Positions 34,064-41,293 of a stretch of DNA of 64,000 bases are shown here, piece by piece. The position numbers and the translations under genes are program-made. The notes below the pieces were generated by a model that was given only the letters and a program-made list of their open reading frames with translations, did no database searches and was not told the DNA's origin. Position 1 is the stretch's first letter; each line of letters opens with the position of its first letter. The DNA is from WHSW01 sp963781265. Lineage in GTDB: Bacteria > Actinomycetota > Thermoleophilia > Solirubrobacterales > 70-9. The DNA is taken from assembly GCA_963781265.1 (NCBI GenBank), contig CAWAFH010000003.1:248001-312000 (forward strand), given 5' to 3'.

Positions 34064-34133
34064 GGCAATCGAGCGTGCCTACGCGTCGAGGACTTCCGCG
34101 CCATTCCGGGCGACCCCGTCTACCGAGACGTAG
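34044..34133 (+). pseudogene. Truncated third SnoaL-like gene
   Basis: It starts MSQENVEAIERAYASR and stops at TAG 34131 after 29 codons; the rest of the NTF2 fold is absent. The start region is part of the 44-bp repeat, so this is the broken end of the tandem array. Confidence 0.7.
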
Positions 34134-34189
34134 CTGCGTGGGCGCGCGGTGGGGTTAGGATCGGCTGCAATCGAACGAGGAGGTCGTCC

Positions 34190-34474
34190 ATGTACGCGCG
34201 AGTGGTCAGGTTCACCGACGTAAGCCCGGATCGGATCGCGGCGATCGCCGCTCGAGTCGAGGAAGCCGGCGGCCCGCCCGAGGGGGTGAAGTCGACCGGG
34301 ATGAAGCTCCTATTCGACGCCGACCAGTCGACCGCGGTGTTCGTGGGCTACTTCGAGACCGAGGAGGACATGCGCACGAGCAGCGCGGTGTTCGACCAGA
34401 TGGACTCCGGCGACACCCCCGGCACGCGCGCCTCGGTGGACCTCTGCGAGGTCAAGGTCGCGGCCGAAGCCTGA
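34190..34474 (+). CDS. Small dimeric alpha/beta-barrel (ABM-like) protein
   Basis: 94 residues beginning MYARVVRFTDVSPDRIAAI with a strand-helix-strand pattern and a KLLFDADQSTAVFVGYFETEEDM core, as in ferredoxin-like antibiotic-biosynthesis-monooxygenase relatives. No cofactor residues are evident. AGGAGG at about 34178 gives a strong ribosome site, one of the few in this window, with TAGGAT upstream at about 34155 as a -10 candidate. Confidence 0.65.
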   Translation: MYARVVRFTDVSPDRIAAIAARVEEAGGPPEGVKSTGMKLLFDADQSTAVFVGYFETEEDMRTSSAVFDQMDSGDTPGTRASVDLCEVKVAAEA

Positions 34475-34519
34475 GCGCGCGCGGCCCGGGCCGCGCGCGG
34501 TCGGCGCCTCCGCGCCGGC

Positions 34520-34633
34520 TCAGCTGTTGCAGAACGGCTTGAAGGTGCGCAGCTGGTCGGCGTTGTCCGGCTGGCTGTTGCCGCGGAAGCGATCCCTCCT
34601 CGGGTCGTGGCGAACCGCGTCCGCCGGTTTGAC
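34520..34633 (-). pseudogene. Short coding remnant or tiny gene without a normal start
   Basis: On the minus strand one frame of 37 codons with almost only G/C at third positions reads VKPADAVRHDPRRD ... LRTFKPFCNS and stops at TGA. A TAG stop lies just upstream and no ATG, GTG or TTG is available in frame; the first codon after a TAGGTT -10-like element (6 nt) is GTC. Either a start codon has mutated, or GTC is used, or this is a 3' fragment. Confidence 0.35.
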
Positions 34634-34690
34634 GCGCCCAACCTACCGGCGCTGCGCGCCGACGGGCGATAGCGTCCGGTCCCTGGACCG

Positions 34691-34891
34691 ATGGCCGATG
34701 ATGCCCCCAGAAACCCGCTGCCCTCGGAGCAGGCGATGTTCAAGGTCGTGGTCGGCGTCGGCATCGCGCTGTTGCCGGTGCTCGTGGTCAGCATGATCGC
34801 CGGGCCCGGCTGGGCGGCGGTCGTGCTGGGCTTCGAGGTCGGGATCGGGATCGGGGTCTGGTTCAGCCGCAGGCGGCGCCAGGGTCCCTGA
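34691..34891 (+). CDS. Small two-helix membrane protein
   Basis: 66 residues: a polar N-terminus, two hydrophobic helices (about 17-38 and 42-58) and a basic C-terminus FSRRRRQGP that should face the cytoplasm. No family recognised. It converges on the cytochrome c gene. An overall AtpZ/DUF3188-like shape is possible but not shown. Confidence 0.55.
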   Translation: MADDAPRNPLPSEQAMFKVVVGVGIALLPVLVVSMIAGPGWAAVVLGFEVGIGIGVWFSRRRRQGP

Positions 34892-34898
34892 GGAGCGC

Positions 34899-35615
34899 TC
34901 AGCCGCCCTTGGCGGCGCCCTGGTTGACCTGGTCGAGGATGTACTGCACGAGCGCGTCCAGGTCCTTGGCCGGGATCTGCTGCTCGAAGTCCTGCGGCAT
35001 CACTCCGGACGGGTAGCCCTGGGCGATGACCGCGTTCGGGTCGACGATCGACTCCTTGACGTAGGCGGCGTCCTTGCCGACCAGGTCGTCGCCGAGGTTC
35101 GGCCCGACGCCGCTGCCCGTGCCGGCCTCGAGCCCGTGGCACGAGGAGCACTTCTCAGCGAAGACCTGGTCGGGCGTCCCGAGGGGCGGCGGCTTCGCGC
35201 CCGGCACGCCGGCGACGCTGGCGACGTACGTCGCGACGTCCTCGGCGTCCTGGCCGGTGACGATCTCCGCCGGCATGTAAACGCGGTCGAAGTCCTGGGC
35301 GCCCTTCCGCTCGTAGCGCGGCGACTCGATCTGGGTCTGGACGACGCCCTCGACCGTGTCGTTGTCCATCCCGTCGGCGCGCGCCTGGGCGAACGCGGCG
35401 TCGAGGTCGGGCCCGATGTTCGCGCTGGTGCCCGCCTGGGCGAGCGCGTGGCAGGTGCCGCAGTTCTGCTGGAACAGGGCCCGGCCGCGGTCGACGTTGG
35501 CGTCCTCGGTCGCGTCGCAGCCGGCGACCACAACGGCGGTCGCGATCGCGGCGACGACGACTCCGAGGCGGCTGGGAGCGATCCGCCGGCGACTGCGGGC
35601 AAGGGGTGGACGCAC
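34899..35615 (-). CDS. Diheme cytochrome c lipoprotein
   Basis: 238 residues. A lipoprotein signal (IATAVVVAGC) is followed by two class I cytochrome c domains: CGTCH near residue 53 and CSSCH near residue 157, each followed by a distal Met segment (VYMPAEI and GVMPQDF). It should be anchored outside the membrane and carry electrons, probably to the CuA site of CtaC. ATCCTA on the plus strand (35622-35627) gives TAGGAT 6 nt before GTG 35615, so the start is leaderless. Confidence 0.9.
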   Translation of the reverse strand: MRPPLARSRRRIAPSRLGVVVAAIATAVVVAGCDATEDANVDRGRALFQQNCGTCHALAQAGTSANIGPDLDAAFAQARADGMDNDTVEGVVQTQIESPRYERKGAQDFDRVYMPAEIVTGQDAEDVATYVASVAGVPGAKPPPLGTPDQVFAEKCSSCHGLEAGTGSGVGPNLGDDLVGKDAAYVKESIVDPNAVIAQGYPSGVMPQDFEQQIPAKDLDALVQYILDQVNQGAAKGG

Positions 35616-35726
35616 AGCGCAATCCTATCCATCCGCGAGGCGCGACCCGCCCCACAGGCGCCGCGCATCGGCTAGGGTTCGAGCCGATCTGCACTAGCCG
35701 CCGAGAGAGCTGAGAGACGCGCAAAG

Positions 35727-36149
35727 ATGGAAGTCCGCGAGGGGATGTCGAGCGTCGTGCTGACCGTCGGGCCGGGCCACACCCTGCGGGAGGCCGCGCA
35801 GCGGATGACCGAGAAGAAGGTCGGCGCCGCGGTCGTGATCGACGAGGAACTGCCGGGCCCGGGGATGGTCTCAGAGCGCGACATCCTCAACTCGCTCGGC
35901 CGCGGGCAGGACCCGGATTCCGAGCGGGTCGGCGACCACATGACCGACACCGTGATCTCCGCGGCGCCCGACTGGAGCCTCGAGCGGGCTGCGGTCGAGA
36001 TGTCGCGCCGCCACATCCGCCACCTGGTGATCGTCGACGGCGGCGAGCTGGTCGGCGTTCTCTCGATGCGCGACATCGTCCGCGTCTGGACCACCGAAGG
36101 CGCGACGGCCAGCACGACCTCCCCGGACGCCGAGCAGGGCGCGGCCTAG
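35727..36149 (+). CDS. CBS-domain pair protein
   Basis: 140 residues forming two CBS motifs (one Bateman module): VGPGHTLREAAQRMTEKKVGA and APDWSLERAAVEMSRRHIRHL, each ending in a ...SERDIL / SMRDIV helix. These modules usually bind adenine nucleotides and act as sensors. No effector domain is attached. It lies between a cytochrome c gene and the second oxidase operon, on the opposite strand to both. Confidence 0.88.
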   Translation: MEVREGMSSVVLTVGPGHTLREAAQRMTEKKVGAAVVIDEELPGPGMVSERDILNSLGRGQDPDSERVGDHMTDTVISAAPDWSLERAAVEMSRRHIRHLVIVDGGELVGVLSMRDIVRVWTTEGATASTTSPDAEQGAA

Positions 36150-36159
36150 CTGCCGGTGG

Positions 36160-36438
36160 CTAGTCGCGCTCGGCGGGGCGCCGGAGCGGAACGGCGGGGA
36201 TGACGGCGGTCGCGACCCGCTGTTGGCGCGGCAGCCGTCCGTAGTCACGGCGCGCGTCGCGGATCCAGGAGCGCAGCGCGAACAGCGCCACGATCGCCCC
36301 GGCGACGCCGTAGGGCCACCAGGTGAACAGCGAGGCGAGCACCGCGGCGAGCCCGAAGGCGATCAGCGCCGGCTGCCACGAGGACGCGGGCACGTAGACG
36401 AGCTCAACCGGCTCTCCGTTGCGGCTCTCGGCGCTCAT
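36160..36438 (-). CDS. Small two-helix membrane protein at the end of the second oxidase operon
   Basis: 92 residues with two helices (WQPALIAFGLAAVLASLFTW and YGVAGAIVALFAL) and a basic C-terminal tail. Size and layout recall small subunit-IV-like proteins of actinobacterial oxidases, but no sequence signature proves it. It starts one base after the stop of the 36-residue gene, so it belongs to the operon coxB-like, coxA-like, ctaA, ctaB. Confidence 0.6.
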   Translation of the reverse strand: MSAESRNGEPVELVYVPASSWQPALIAFGLAAVLASLFTWWPYGVAGAIVALFALRSWIRDARRDYGRLPRQQRVATAVIPAVPLRRPAERD

Positions 36439-36439
36439 C

Positions 36440-36550
36440 TCAGCCGATGTAGATGATCGCGACCACGAACACGAGCCCGAAGACGGCGAGCGCCAGGGCG
36501 GCCGTGACCAGGCCGGATCCGAGGGTCGATGTGGCGCGGGTGCGGTCCAC
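36440..36550 (-). CDS. 36-residue single-helix membrane protein
   Basis: GTG 36550 to TGA 36440. It reads VDRTRATSTLGSG followed by one 20-residue helix (LVTAALALAVFGLVFVVAII) and ends YIG. It lies 15 nt after ctaB and 1 nt before the 92-residue gene. Codons are almost all G/C-ending, as in real genes here. The layout resembles the tiny single-helix subunits of other oxidases (CcoQ or CydX types), by analogy only. Confidence 0.5.
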   Translation of the reverse strand: MDRTRATSTLGSGLVTAALALAVFGLVFVVAIIYIG

Positions 36551-36565
36551 GTGCAGATCGTTGTA

Positions 36566-37471
36566 TCAGACGACCCGGTCCGCGGCCATCGCGCAGAACA
36601 GCAGCGCCAGGTAGGCGAGCGAGGACAGGTAGAGGCGCAGCGCCGCGGCGCGGCTGCGGTCGCGCAGCAGGCGCACGGCGAGCGCGATGAACCCCGCGCC
36701 GAGGACGATCGCGGCGACGGCGTAGATCGCGCCGAGGAAGCCGGTCGCGACCGGCAGGAGCGTGAACGCGACCAGGATCAGCGTGTAGACGAGGATCTGG
36801 CGCCGGGTGACCGCCTCGCCCTTCACCACCGGCAGCATCGGCACCCCGGTGCGGGCGTAGTCGTCCTTGATCAGCAGCGAGAGCGCCCAGAAGTGGGGCG
36901 GGGTCCAGAGGAAGACGATCCCGAACGGGTAGAGGGCCTCCGGGGCGAGGCCGCCGGTCGCGGCGGCCCAGCCGACCAGCGGCGGGACGGCGCCCGCCGC
37001 GCCGCCGATCACGATGTTCTGCGGCGTCATCGGCTTCAGCCAGATCGTGTAGACGAGGACGTAGCCGAGCAGCCCGGTGAGCGCGAGCACCGAGGCGAGC
37101 ACGTTGACGGTCAGCGCGAGCTCCACGACCGCGAGCGCTCCGAGGACGATCCCGAAGGTGAGCCCGTGCAGCGGCTCGATCCGCCCGGCGACCAGCGGCC
37201 GGCCCCGGGTCCGGGCCATGCGGGCGTCGCGGTCGCGATCGATGTAGTGGTTGATCGCCCCGGCGCCGCCCGCGGCCAGGTAGCCGCCGAGCATCGTCCA
37301 GAGCATCGTCGAGATCTCGGGGAAGCCGCCCTTCGCGACGATCATCGTCGCCACCGTGGTCAGCAGCAGCAGCGAGATGATCCGCGGCTTGGTCAGCTCG
37401 ATGTAGTCGCGCACGACGGCGCTGAAGGTGCGCTCGCGAGCGAGTGCGATCGTTGTCGTCGCGCTTTCCAT
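36566..37471 (-). CDS. ctaB: Protoheme IX farnesyltransferase (heme O synthase)
   Basis: 301 residues, UbiA-family prenyltransferase with about nine helices. It has ELTKPRIISLLLLTTVATM, the first aspartate motif NHYIDRDRDARMARTRGRPL and the second KDDYARTGVPMLPVVKG, all as in CtaB/Cox10. It converts protoheme to heme O. ATG 37471 shares a base with the ctaA stop (TGATG). Confidence 0.95.
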   Translation of the reverse strand: MESATTTIALARERTFSAVVRDYIELTKPRIISLLLLTTVATMIVAKGGFPEISTMLWTMLGGYLAAGGAGAINHYIDRDRDARMARTRGRPLVAGRIEPLHGLTFGIVLGALAVVELALTVNVLASVLALTGLLGYVLVYTIWLKPMTPQNIVIGGAAGAVPPLVGWAAATGGLAPEALYPFGIVFLWTPPHFWALSLLIKDDYARTGVPMLPVVKGEAVTRRQILVYTLILVAFTLLPVATGFLGAIYAVAAIVLGAGFIALAVRLLRDRSRAAALRLYLSSLAYLALLFCAMAADRVV

Positions 37472-38499
37472 CAGGCCGGTGCCGCTCCGGTCGCCTGCGA
37501 GTTCCCGAGTCGCTCGGGGGCCGGCGCCGAGGCCGGCAGCAGAGTAGCGGTCGCGTAGACGACGGTCGCCCACAGCGCCGTCCCGAGCGCCAGATGGCCG
37601 ATGATCAGCCCGGCGTGCTTGCCGGCCCAGACGTTGATCGCGCCGAGCGCGATCTGGCCGATGAGGATCAGCGGCGCGATCCAGAAGGCGCGGCTGGGGG
37701 CATGGCGACGCAGCGCCACCGCGGCCATCGCCAGGACCGAGATCGCGGTCAGGTACATGAACAGGCGGTGGGTGAGCTGGATGTCGGCGAGCCGCGACTG
37801 GCCGAAGGAGAGGGCTCCCTGCCCGTTGCACCCGGGGAACTGGGCGGTGTCCCAGCCGGTGCCGCAGGCCGAGTGGGCGCCGACCAGGGGCTGATCGGGG
37901 GTGCCGTGGTACTCGGTTCCGGCGACGTAGCCCCCGGCGACGATCGTCGCCAGCACGAGCCCCGCGGTGACGAAGCTCAGCGGCCGCAGCCCACGGACGG
38001 ACTCCCGCGCGGGCGGCGAGGTGGTCTCGGCTCCGCGCCGCAGCACGAACAACAGCCCCAACAGCAGCATCGCGAGCCCGAGATGGGCGGCGACGAGTTC
38101 GTCCTCGAGGCCCTTCTCGACCGTGAGCCCGCCGAGCGCCGCCTGGGCGATGACCAGCAGGCCGGCGGCGACGGAGCCGCGGACGAGCAGCCGGTGGCCG
38201 CGCAGGCGGCGGAAGGCCTTGAAGGCGAGCAGCCCGATCAGCACGACGACGATCGTCGCCGCGACGCGGTGGCTGAACTCGACCACCGACTCGGCCGAGT
38301 CGGCCGGGAGGACGCCGCCCTCGCACAGCGGCCAGCCGTGCGTGCCGCTGCCCTCGGCGCCGCAGCCGAGCCCGGAATCGCTCACGCGGACAACGCCCCC
38401 GATGAGGATCAGGGCGAAGGTGGCGACGATCGTGAAGGTGACGAGGCGGCGGAAGCGGGAAAGCTCGTCCGCATCGCTACGAGCGGCGACTGCACTCAT
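37471..38499 (-). CDS. ctaA: Heme A synthase
   Basis: 342 residues, eight helices in two four-helix halves. The four heme-ligand histidines are visible: EFSHR, VAAHLG, LTHR and IGHLALG. Two extracytoplasmic loops each carry a Cys pair (GLGCGAEGSGTHGWPLC and SACGTGWDTAQFPGC), as in the B. subtilis-type enzyme. It oxidises heme O to heme A. It starts 5 nt after the ligand-less coxA-like gene. Confidence 0.95.
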   Translation of the reverse strand: MSAVAARSDADELSRFRRLVTFTIVATFALILIGGVVRVSDSGLGCGAEGSGTHGWPLCEGGVLPADSAESVVEFSHRVAATIVVVLIGLLAFKAFRRLRGHRLLVRGSVAAGLLVIAQAALGGLTVEKGLEDELVAAHLGLAMLLLGLLFVLRRGAETTSPPARESVRGLRPLSFVTAGLVLATIVAGGYVAGTEYHGTPDQPLVGAHSACGTGWDTAQFPGCNGQGALSFGQSRLADIQLTHRLFMYLTAISVLAMAAVALRRHAPSRAFWIAPLILIGQIALGAINVWAGKHAGLIIGHLALGTALWATVVYATATLLPASAPAPERLGNSQATGAAPA

Positions 38500-38504
38500 G
38501 GGGC

Positions 38505-40364
38505 TCAGGCTACCGGGGCGCTATCGCCGTCGTCGGAATCGCCGGGCGACCCCTCGGGCTGATCCGTTCCCTGCTCCGGCTCGGCGACGGCGGTGGCGCT
38601 CGGCGGCGCCTGCGGCGCGGCCGCAGCGGGGTCGGCAGCGGCCGGCTCCGGCTCTGGCGCGGGCTCCGACGGCGCGAGGCGCTCGACTCCCTGCGGCGCG
38701 ACGAAGGCCCGCTCGCGGACCGCGATCGACTCGCGGATGTCGTGCAGCGGCTCGGCGCTGCGCACGTCCGGAACCGCGTCGAAGTTGTGCGCCGGGGGCG
38801 GCGAGAGCGCGTACCACTCGAGCGTCGAGCCGCGCCACGGGTCGTGGCCGCGCGCGACGAGCCCGTTGTGCCAGCTGTAGGCGGCGTTGCCGAGCTCGAG
38901 CAGGATCCCGATCACCAGGATGAAGGCGCCGATCGAGCCGATCAGGTTGTAGCCGTCGACCCCGGTGTCCTCGGCGAAGCGCCAGATGTCGACCGGCTGG
39001 CCCTCGAGCCCGGCGAGGAACATCATCAGCACGTAGACGTTGATCCCGATCACGATCAGGACCAGAGCCGCCTTGCCGGTCCCCTCGCCGAGCAGGCGGC
39101 CGTTGAGCTTCGGGAACCAGTAGTGCAGGCCGGCGAAGCCGCCGATCACGCCGCCGCCGACCAGCAGGTAGAGCGTGTCCCCCTGGCTCGCGGTGGTGTA
39201 GTCGAGCGCCCAGCCGACCGGGATCACCGAGTAGGAGAGCTCGCCGGCGAGCCCGAACGACATCGTCACGATCGCGGCGAGCGCGTACCAGGTCGCGGCG
39301 CGCAGCTCGAGCACGCCGCCCCAGATCGTCGCGATCCAGTTGTAGAAGATGACGCCGATCGGAACGACGAGCGTGAGCGCGAACGCCATCGCCATGATCG
39401 TCCAGCCCTCGTTGAGCGGGGCGATGTACATGTTCTGCATCCAGGCGAGCAGGCCGAGTGCCGCGACCGCGACCAGCGACGTGCCGACGGCGCGGCGGCT
39501 GAAGATCGGCTTGCGCGCGAAGGTCGGCAGGATCTCCGAGATGATTCCGGCGGCGCCGATGAAGATCGCCAGGTAGAGGCCGGTGAAGTAGATGTAGGAG
39601 AGGTGCTCGTAGAGCAGCGGCGCGCCGCCCTCCTGCGAGTCGAAGAAGACGCCGTCGAAGCGGCGGTCGATCTCGAGCATGGTGAGCGCCGCGATCATGA
39701 TCGGGCCGATCAGCAGCAGCATGTAGCCGATCACCGCCGAGGCCCATGCGAACAGCGGAGCCCGGCGCCAGGCGAGCCCGGGGGCGCGCAGCTTGCGCAG
39801 CGTGACGACGAGGTTGATCGCGAAGCAGACGAAGCCGAGCGTCGCCAGCGCGACGCCGGCGATCCAGGCGTCGGCGCCGTTGGAGGGCGAGTAGACCAGG
39901 TCCGAGAGCGGCGGCAGGGCGGCGGTGCCCGTCTCCGGAGCGCTGTACAGGAAGCTGCCGAGGATGGTCACGCAGCCGGCCAGGTACAGGTAGTACGAGA
40001 GCTGGTTGAGGCGCGGCAGCGCGACCCCGCGCGCGCCGATCTGCAGCGGCGCGATGTAGCCGATCAGGCCGAGCAGCAGCGGGAAGCAGCCGAGGATCAG
40101 GAAGCTGACCGTCGCCCCGGTCATCAGCCGGTTGAAGATCTCCGGCTTGATCAGGGTGTTGTCGGGGACGATCAGCTGCATCCGCATGAGCGCGAACTGG
40201 GTGACGGCCAGCGCGAGGAAGGTCCCGGCGGTCGCCATGAACATCAGCGCTACGGACTTGTGGTCCGCGCTCGTCGCGCGCTCGATCCATGCTTGGCGCG
40301 ACGGCTTCAGCTCGCGGCTGACGATCTCGGGGCGGGCCCCGCGGGTGGCGGCGGGCGGGGTCAC
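38505..40364 (-). CDS. COX1-like protein lacking all heme and copper ligands
   Basis: 619 residues with the complete twelve-helix COX1 architecture and clear family landmarks (APLQIGARGVALPRLNQLSY, ILPTFARKPIF, GLHYWFPKLNGR, DPWRGSTLEWYALSPPP). Aligned by eye without gaps to canonical COX1, every ligand is replaced: helix II His by Ala84, the CuB His of helix VI by Thr261 and its Tyr by Leu265, the His-His pair of helix VII by Gln310-Asn311, and the helix X His-x-His by Asp396-x-Leu398. It cannot bind heme a, heme a3 or CuB in the usual way. The frame is open and codon use normal, so this looks functional. Pro/Glu-rich tail from about residue 545. GTG 40364 overlaps the coxB-like stop. Confidence 0.9.
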   Translation of the reverse strand: MTPPAATRGARPEIVSRELKPSRQAWIERATSADHKSVALMFMATAGTFLALAVTQFALMRMQLIVPDNTLIKPEIFNRLMTGATVSFLILGCFPLLLGLIGYIAPLQIGARGVALPRLNQLSYYLYLAGCVTILGSFLYSAPETGTAALPPLSDLVYSPSNGADAWIAGVALATLGFVCFAINLVVTLRKLRAPGLAWRRAPLFAWASAVIGYMLLLIGPIMIAALTMLEIDRRFDGVFFDSQEGGAPLLYEHLSYIYFTGLYLAIFIGAAGIISEILPTFARKPIFSRRAVGTSLVAVAALGLLAWMQNMYIAPLNEGWTIMAMAFALTLVVPIGVIFYNWIATIWGGVLELRAATWYALAAIVTMSFGLAGELSYSVIPVGWALDYTTASQGDTLYLLVGGGVIGGFAGLHYWFPKLNGRLLGEGTGKAALVLIVIGINVYVLMMFLAGLEGQPVDIWRFAEDTGVDGYNLIGSIGAFILVIGILLELGNAAYSWHNGLVARGHDPWRGSTLEWYALSPPPAHNFDAVPDVRSAEPLHDIRESIAVRERAFVAPQGVERLAPSEPAPEPEPAAADPAAAAPQAPPSATAVAEPEQGTDQPEGSPGDSDDGDSAPVA

Positions 40365-41278
40365 GGCGCGGTTGCCTCCGTCGCGGCCTGCTGGACGTCC
40401 AGCACCGTCGTCTGGGCCTTGTCGAGCTGGGCCCCGAGGTCCTTGATGTAGGCCTCGTACTCGGGCACGGTCACGACGCGCACCCAGGAGCGCATGGCCG
40501 GGAAGCTGGTCCCGGAGAACACCGTGGAGGAGCCCGAGTAGCGGCCGACCGCGTCGGCCTTGAACCAGGTCTGCACGACCTCGCCGGGCGAGGCCTGCAC
40601 CTGGCCACCGAGCGCCGGCACGTGCCAGCTGTGGAGCACATCGGTTGAGGTGATGTTGAGGACGACGGTGGTGTCGACGGGCACGACCAGCTCGCCGTAG
40701 GAGAAGGTGCGGGCACCGGGACGGCCGCCTGGATACTCGAACCGCCACAGCCACTGCTGGGCGATCGCGTCGATCTGCAGCGGCGCCGACTCGGTCGGTT
40801 CCGTGCCGCCGATCGGCAGCGAGCCGGTCGCGGACTCCTCGTCGTCGGTGGTCGCGAACGGCGACAAGCCCTTGATCCCGACCTGAGCCGTGGGGTTGGA
40901 GGTCAGCCCGTCGGGGCCGGTCGGCTCGATCTCGCGCGCGTCGTCGGTCTGGATCACGCCGTAGACGAAGATCGCGAGCGCCAGCACGCTGAGCACGCCG
41001 ATCACCGGGCGCAGGGCGCCGCGCCCGGCCGTGAACCGGGCGGGCTCGACCCCGCGGCGCTCGCGGAAGCGGACCACCGCGGCCAGCAGGGCCAAGTTGA
41101 TCACCAGGATGACCGCGATCGTGATCACGATCATCACCACGTAGCTGGAGTGGATCGTCTCCGCGTTGGGCGAGTGGGGCTCCGGCGGCGCCAGGTCGAC
41201 CGCGTAGGCAGGGGCCGCGGCCCATGCGAGCGCGAGCATGGCGGCGGTGGCGGCGAGCAGGATGGTCCGACGGCTCAA
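40361..41278 (-). CDS. COX2-like protein with a dismantled CuA site
   Basis: 305 residues: signal peptide (to about 26), the two COX2 hairpin helices (about 45-68 and 90-108), then the cupredoxin domain with QQWLWRFEYPGG and DVLHSWHVPALGG. In the CuA loop both cysteines are Ser (250 and 254), the glutamate is Val252 and the second His is Phe258. His215 and Met261 remain. Copper binding is therefore not expected. Residues 115-165 are an acidic insertion. TAGAAT lies 9 nt before the TTG start, almost as in the active ctaC gene. Confidence 0.9.
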   Translation of the reverse strand: MSRRTILLAATAAMLALAWAAAPAYAVDLAPPEPHSPNAETIHSSYVVMIVITIAVILVINLALLAAVVRFRERRGVEPARFTAGRGALRPVIGVLSVLALAIFVYGVIQTDDAREIEPTGPDGLTSNPTAQVGIKGLSPFATTDDEESATGSLPIGGTEPTESAPLQIDAIAQQWLWRFEYPGGRPGARTFSYGELVVPVDTTVVLNITSTDVLHSWHVPALGGQVQASPGEVVQTWFKADAVGRYSGSSTVFSGTSFPAMRSWVRVVTVPEYEAYIKDLGAQLDKAQTTVLDVQQAATEATAP

Positions 41279-41287
41279 GGCGGCGCC

Positions 41288-41293
41288 ATTCTA
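41288..41293 (-). promoter_or_regulatory. -10 element of the second oxidase operon
   Basis: Minus-strand TAGAAT, 9 nt before TTG 41278, embedded in the stop region of the upstream epimerase gene. It matches the -10 and spacer of the active oxidase operon (28494-28508) closely. Confidence 0.45.

Noticed and set aside
38505..40364. The ligand-less COX1 as a simple pseudogene
   Set aside because: No frameshift or internal stop in 620 codons, genome-typical codon use, coupled neighbours and kept structural motifs make simple decay unlikely, though not excluded.
38505..41278. The second oxidase pair as quinol-dependent or nitric-oxide-reducing oxidase
   Set aside because: Those enzymes still need the six COX1 histidines, which are absent here; only the missing CuA site would fit a quinol oxidase.
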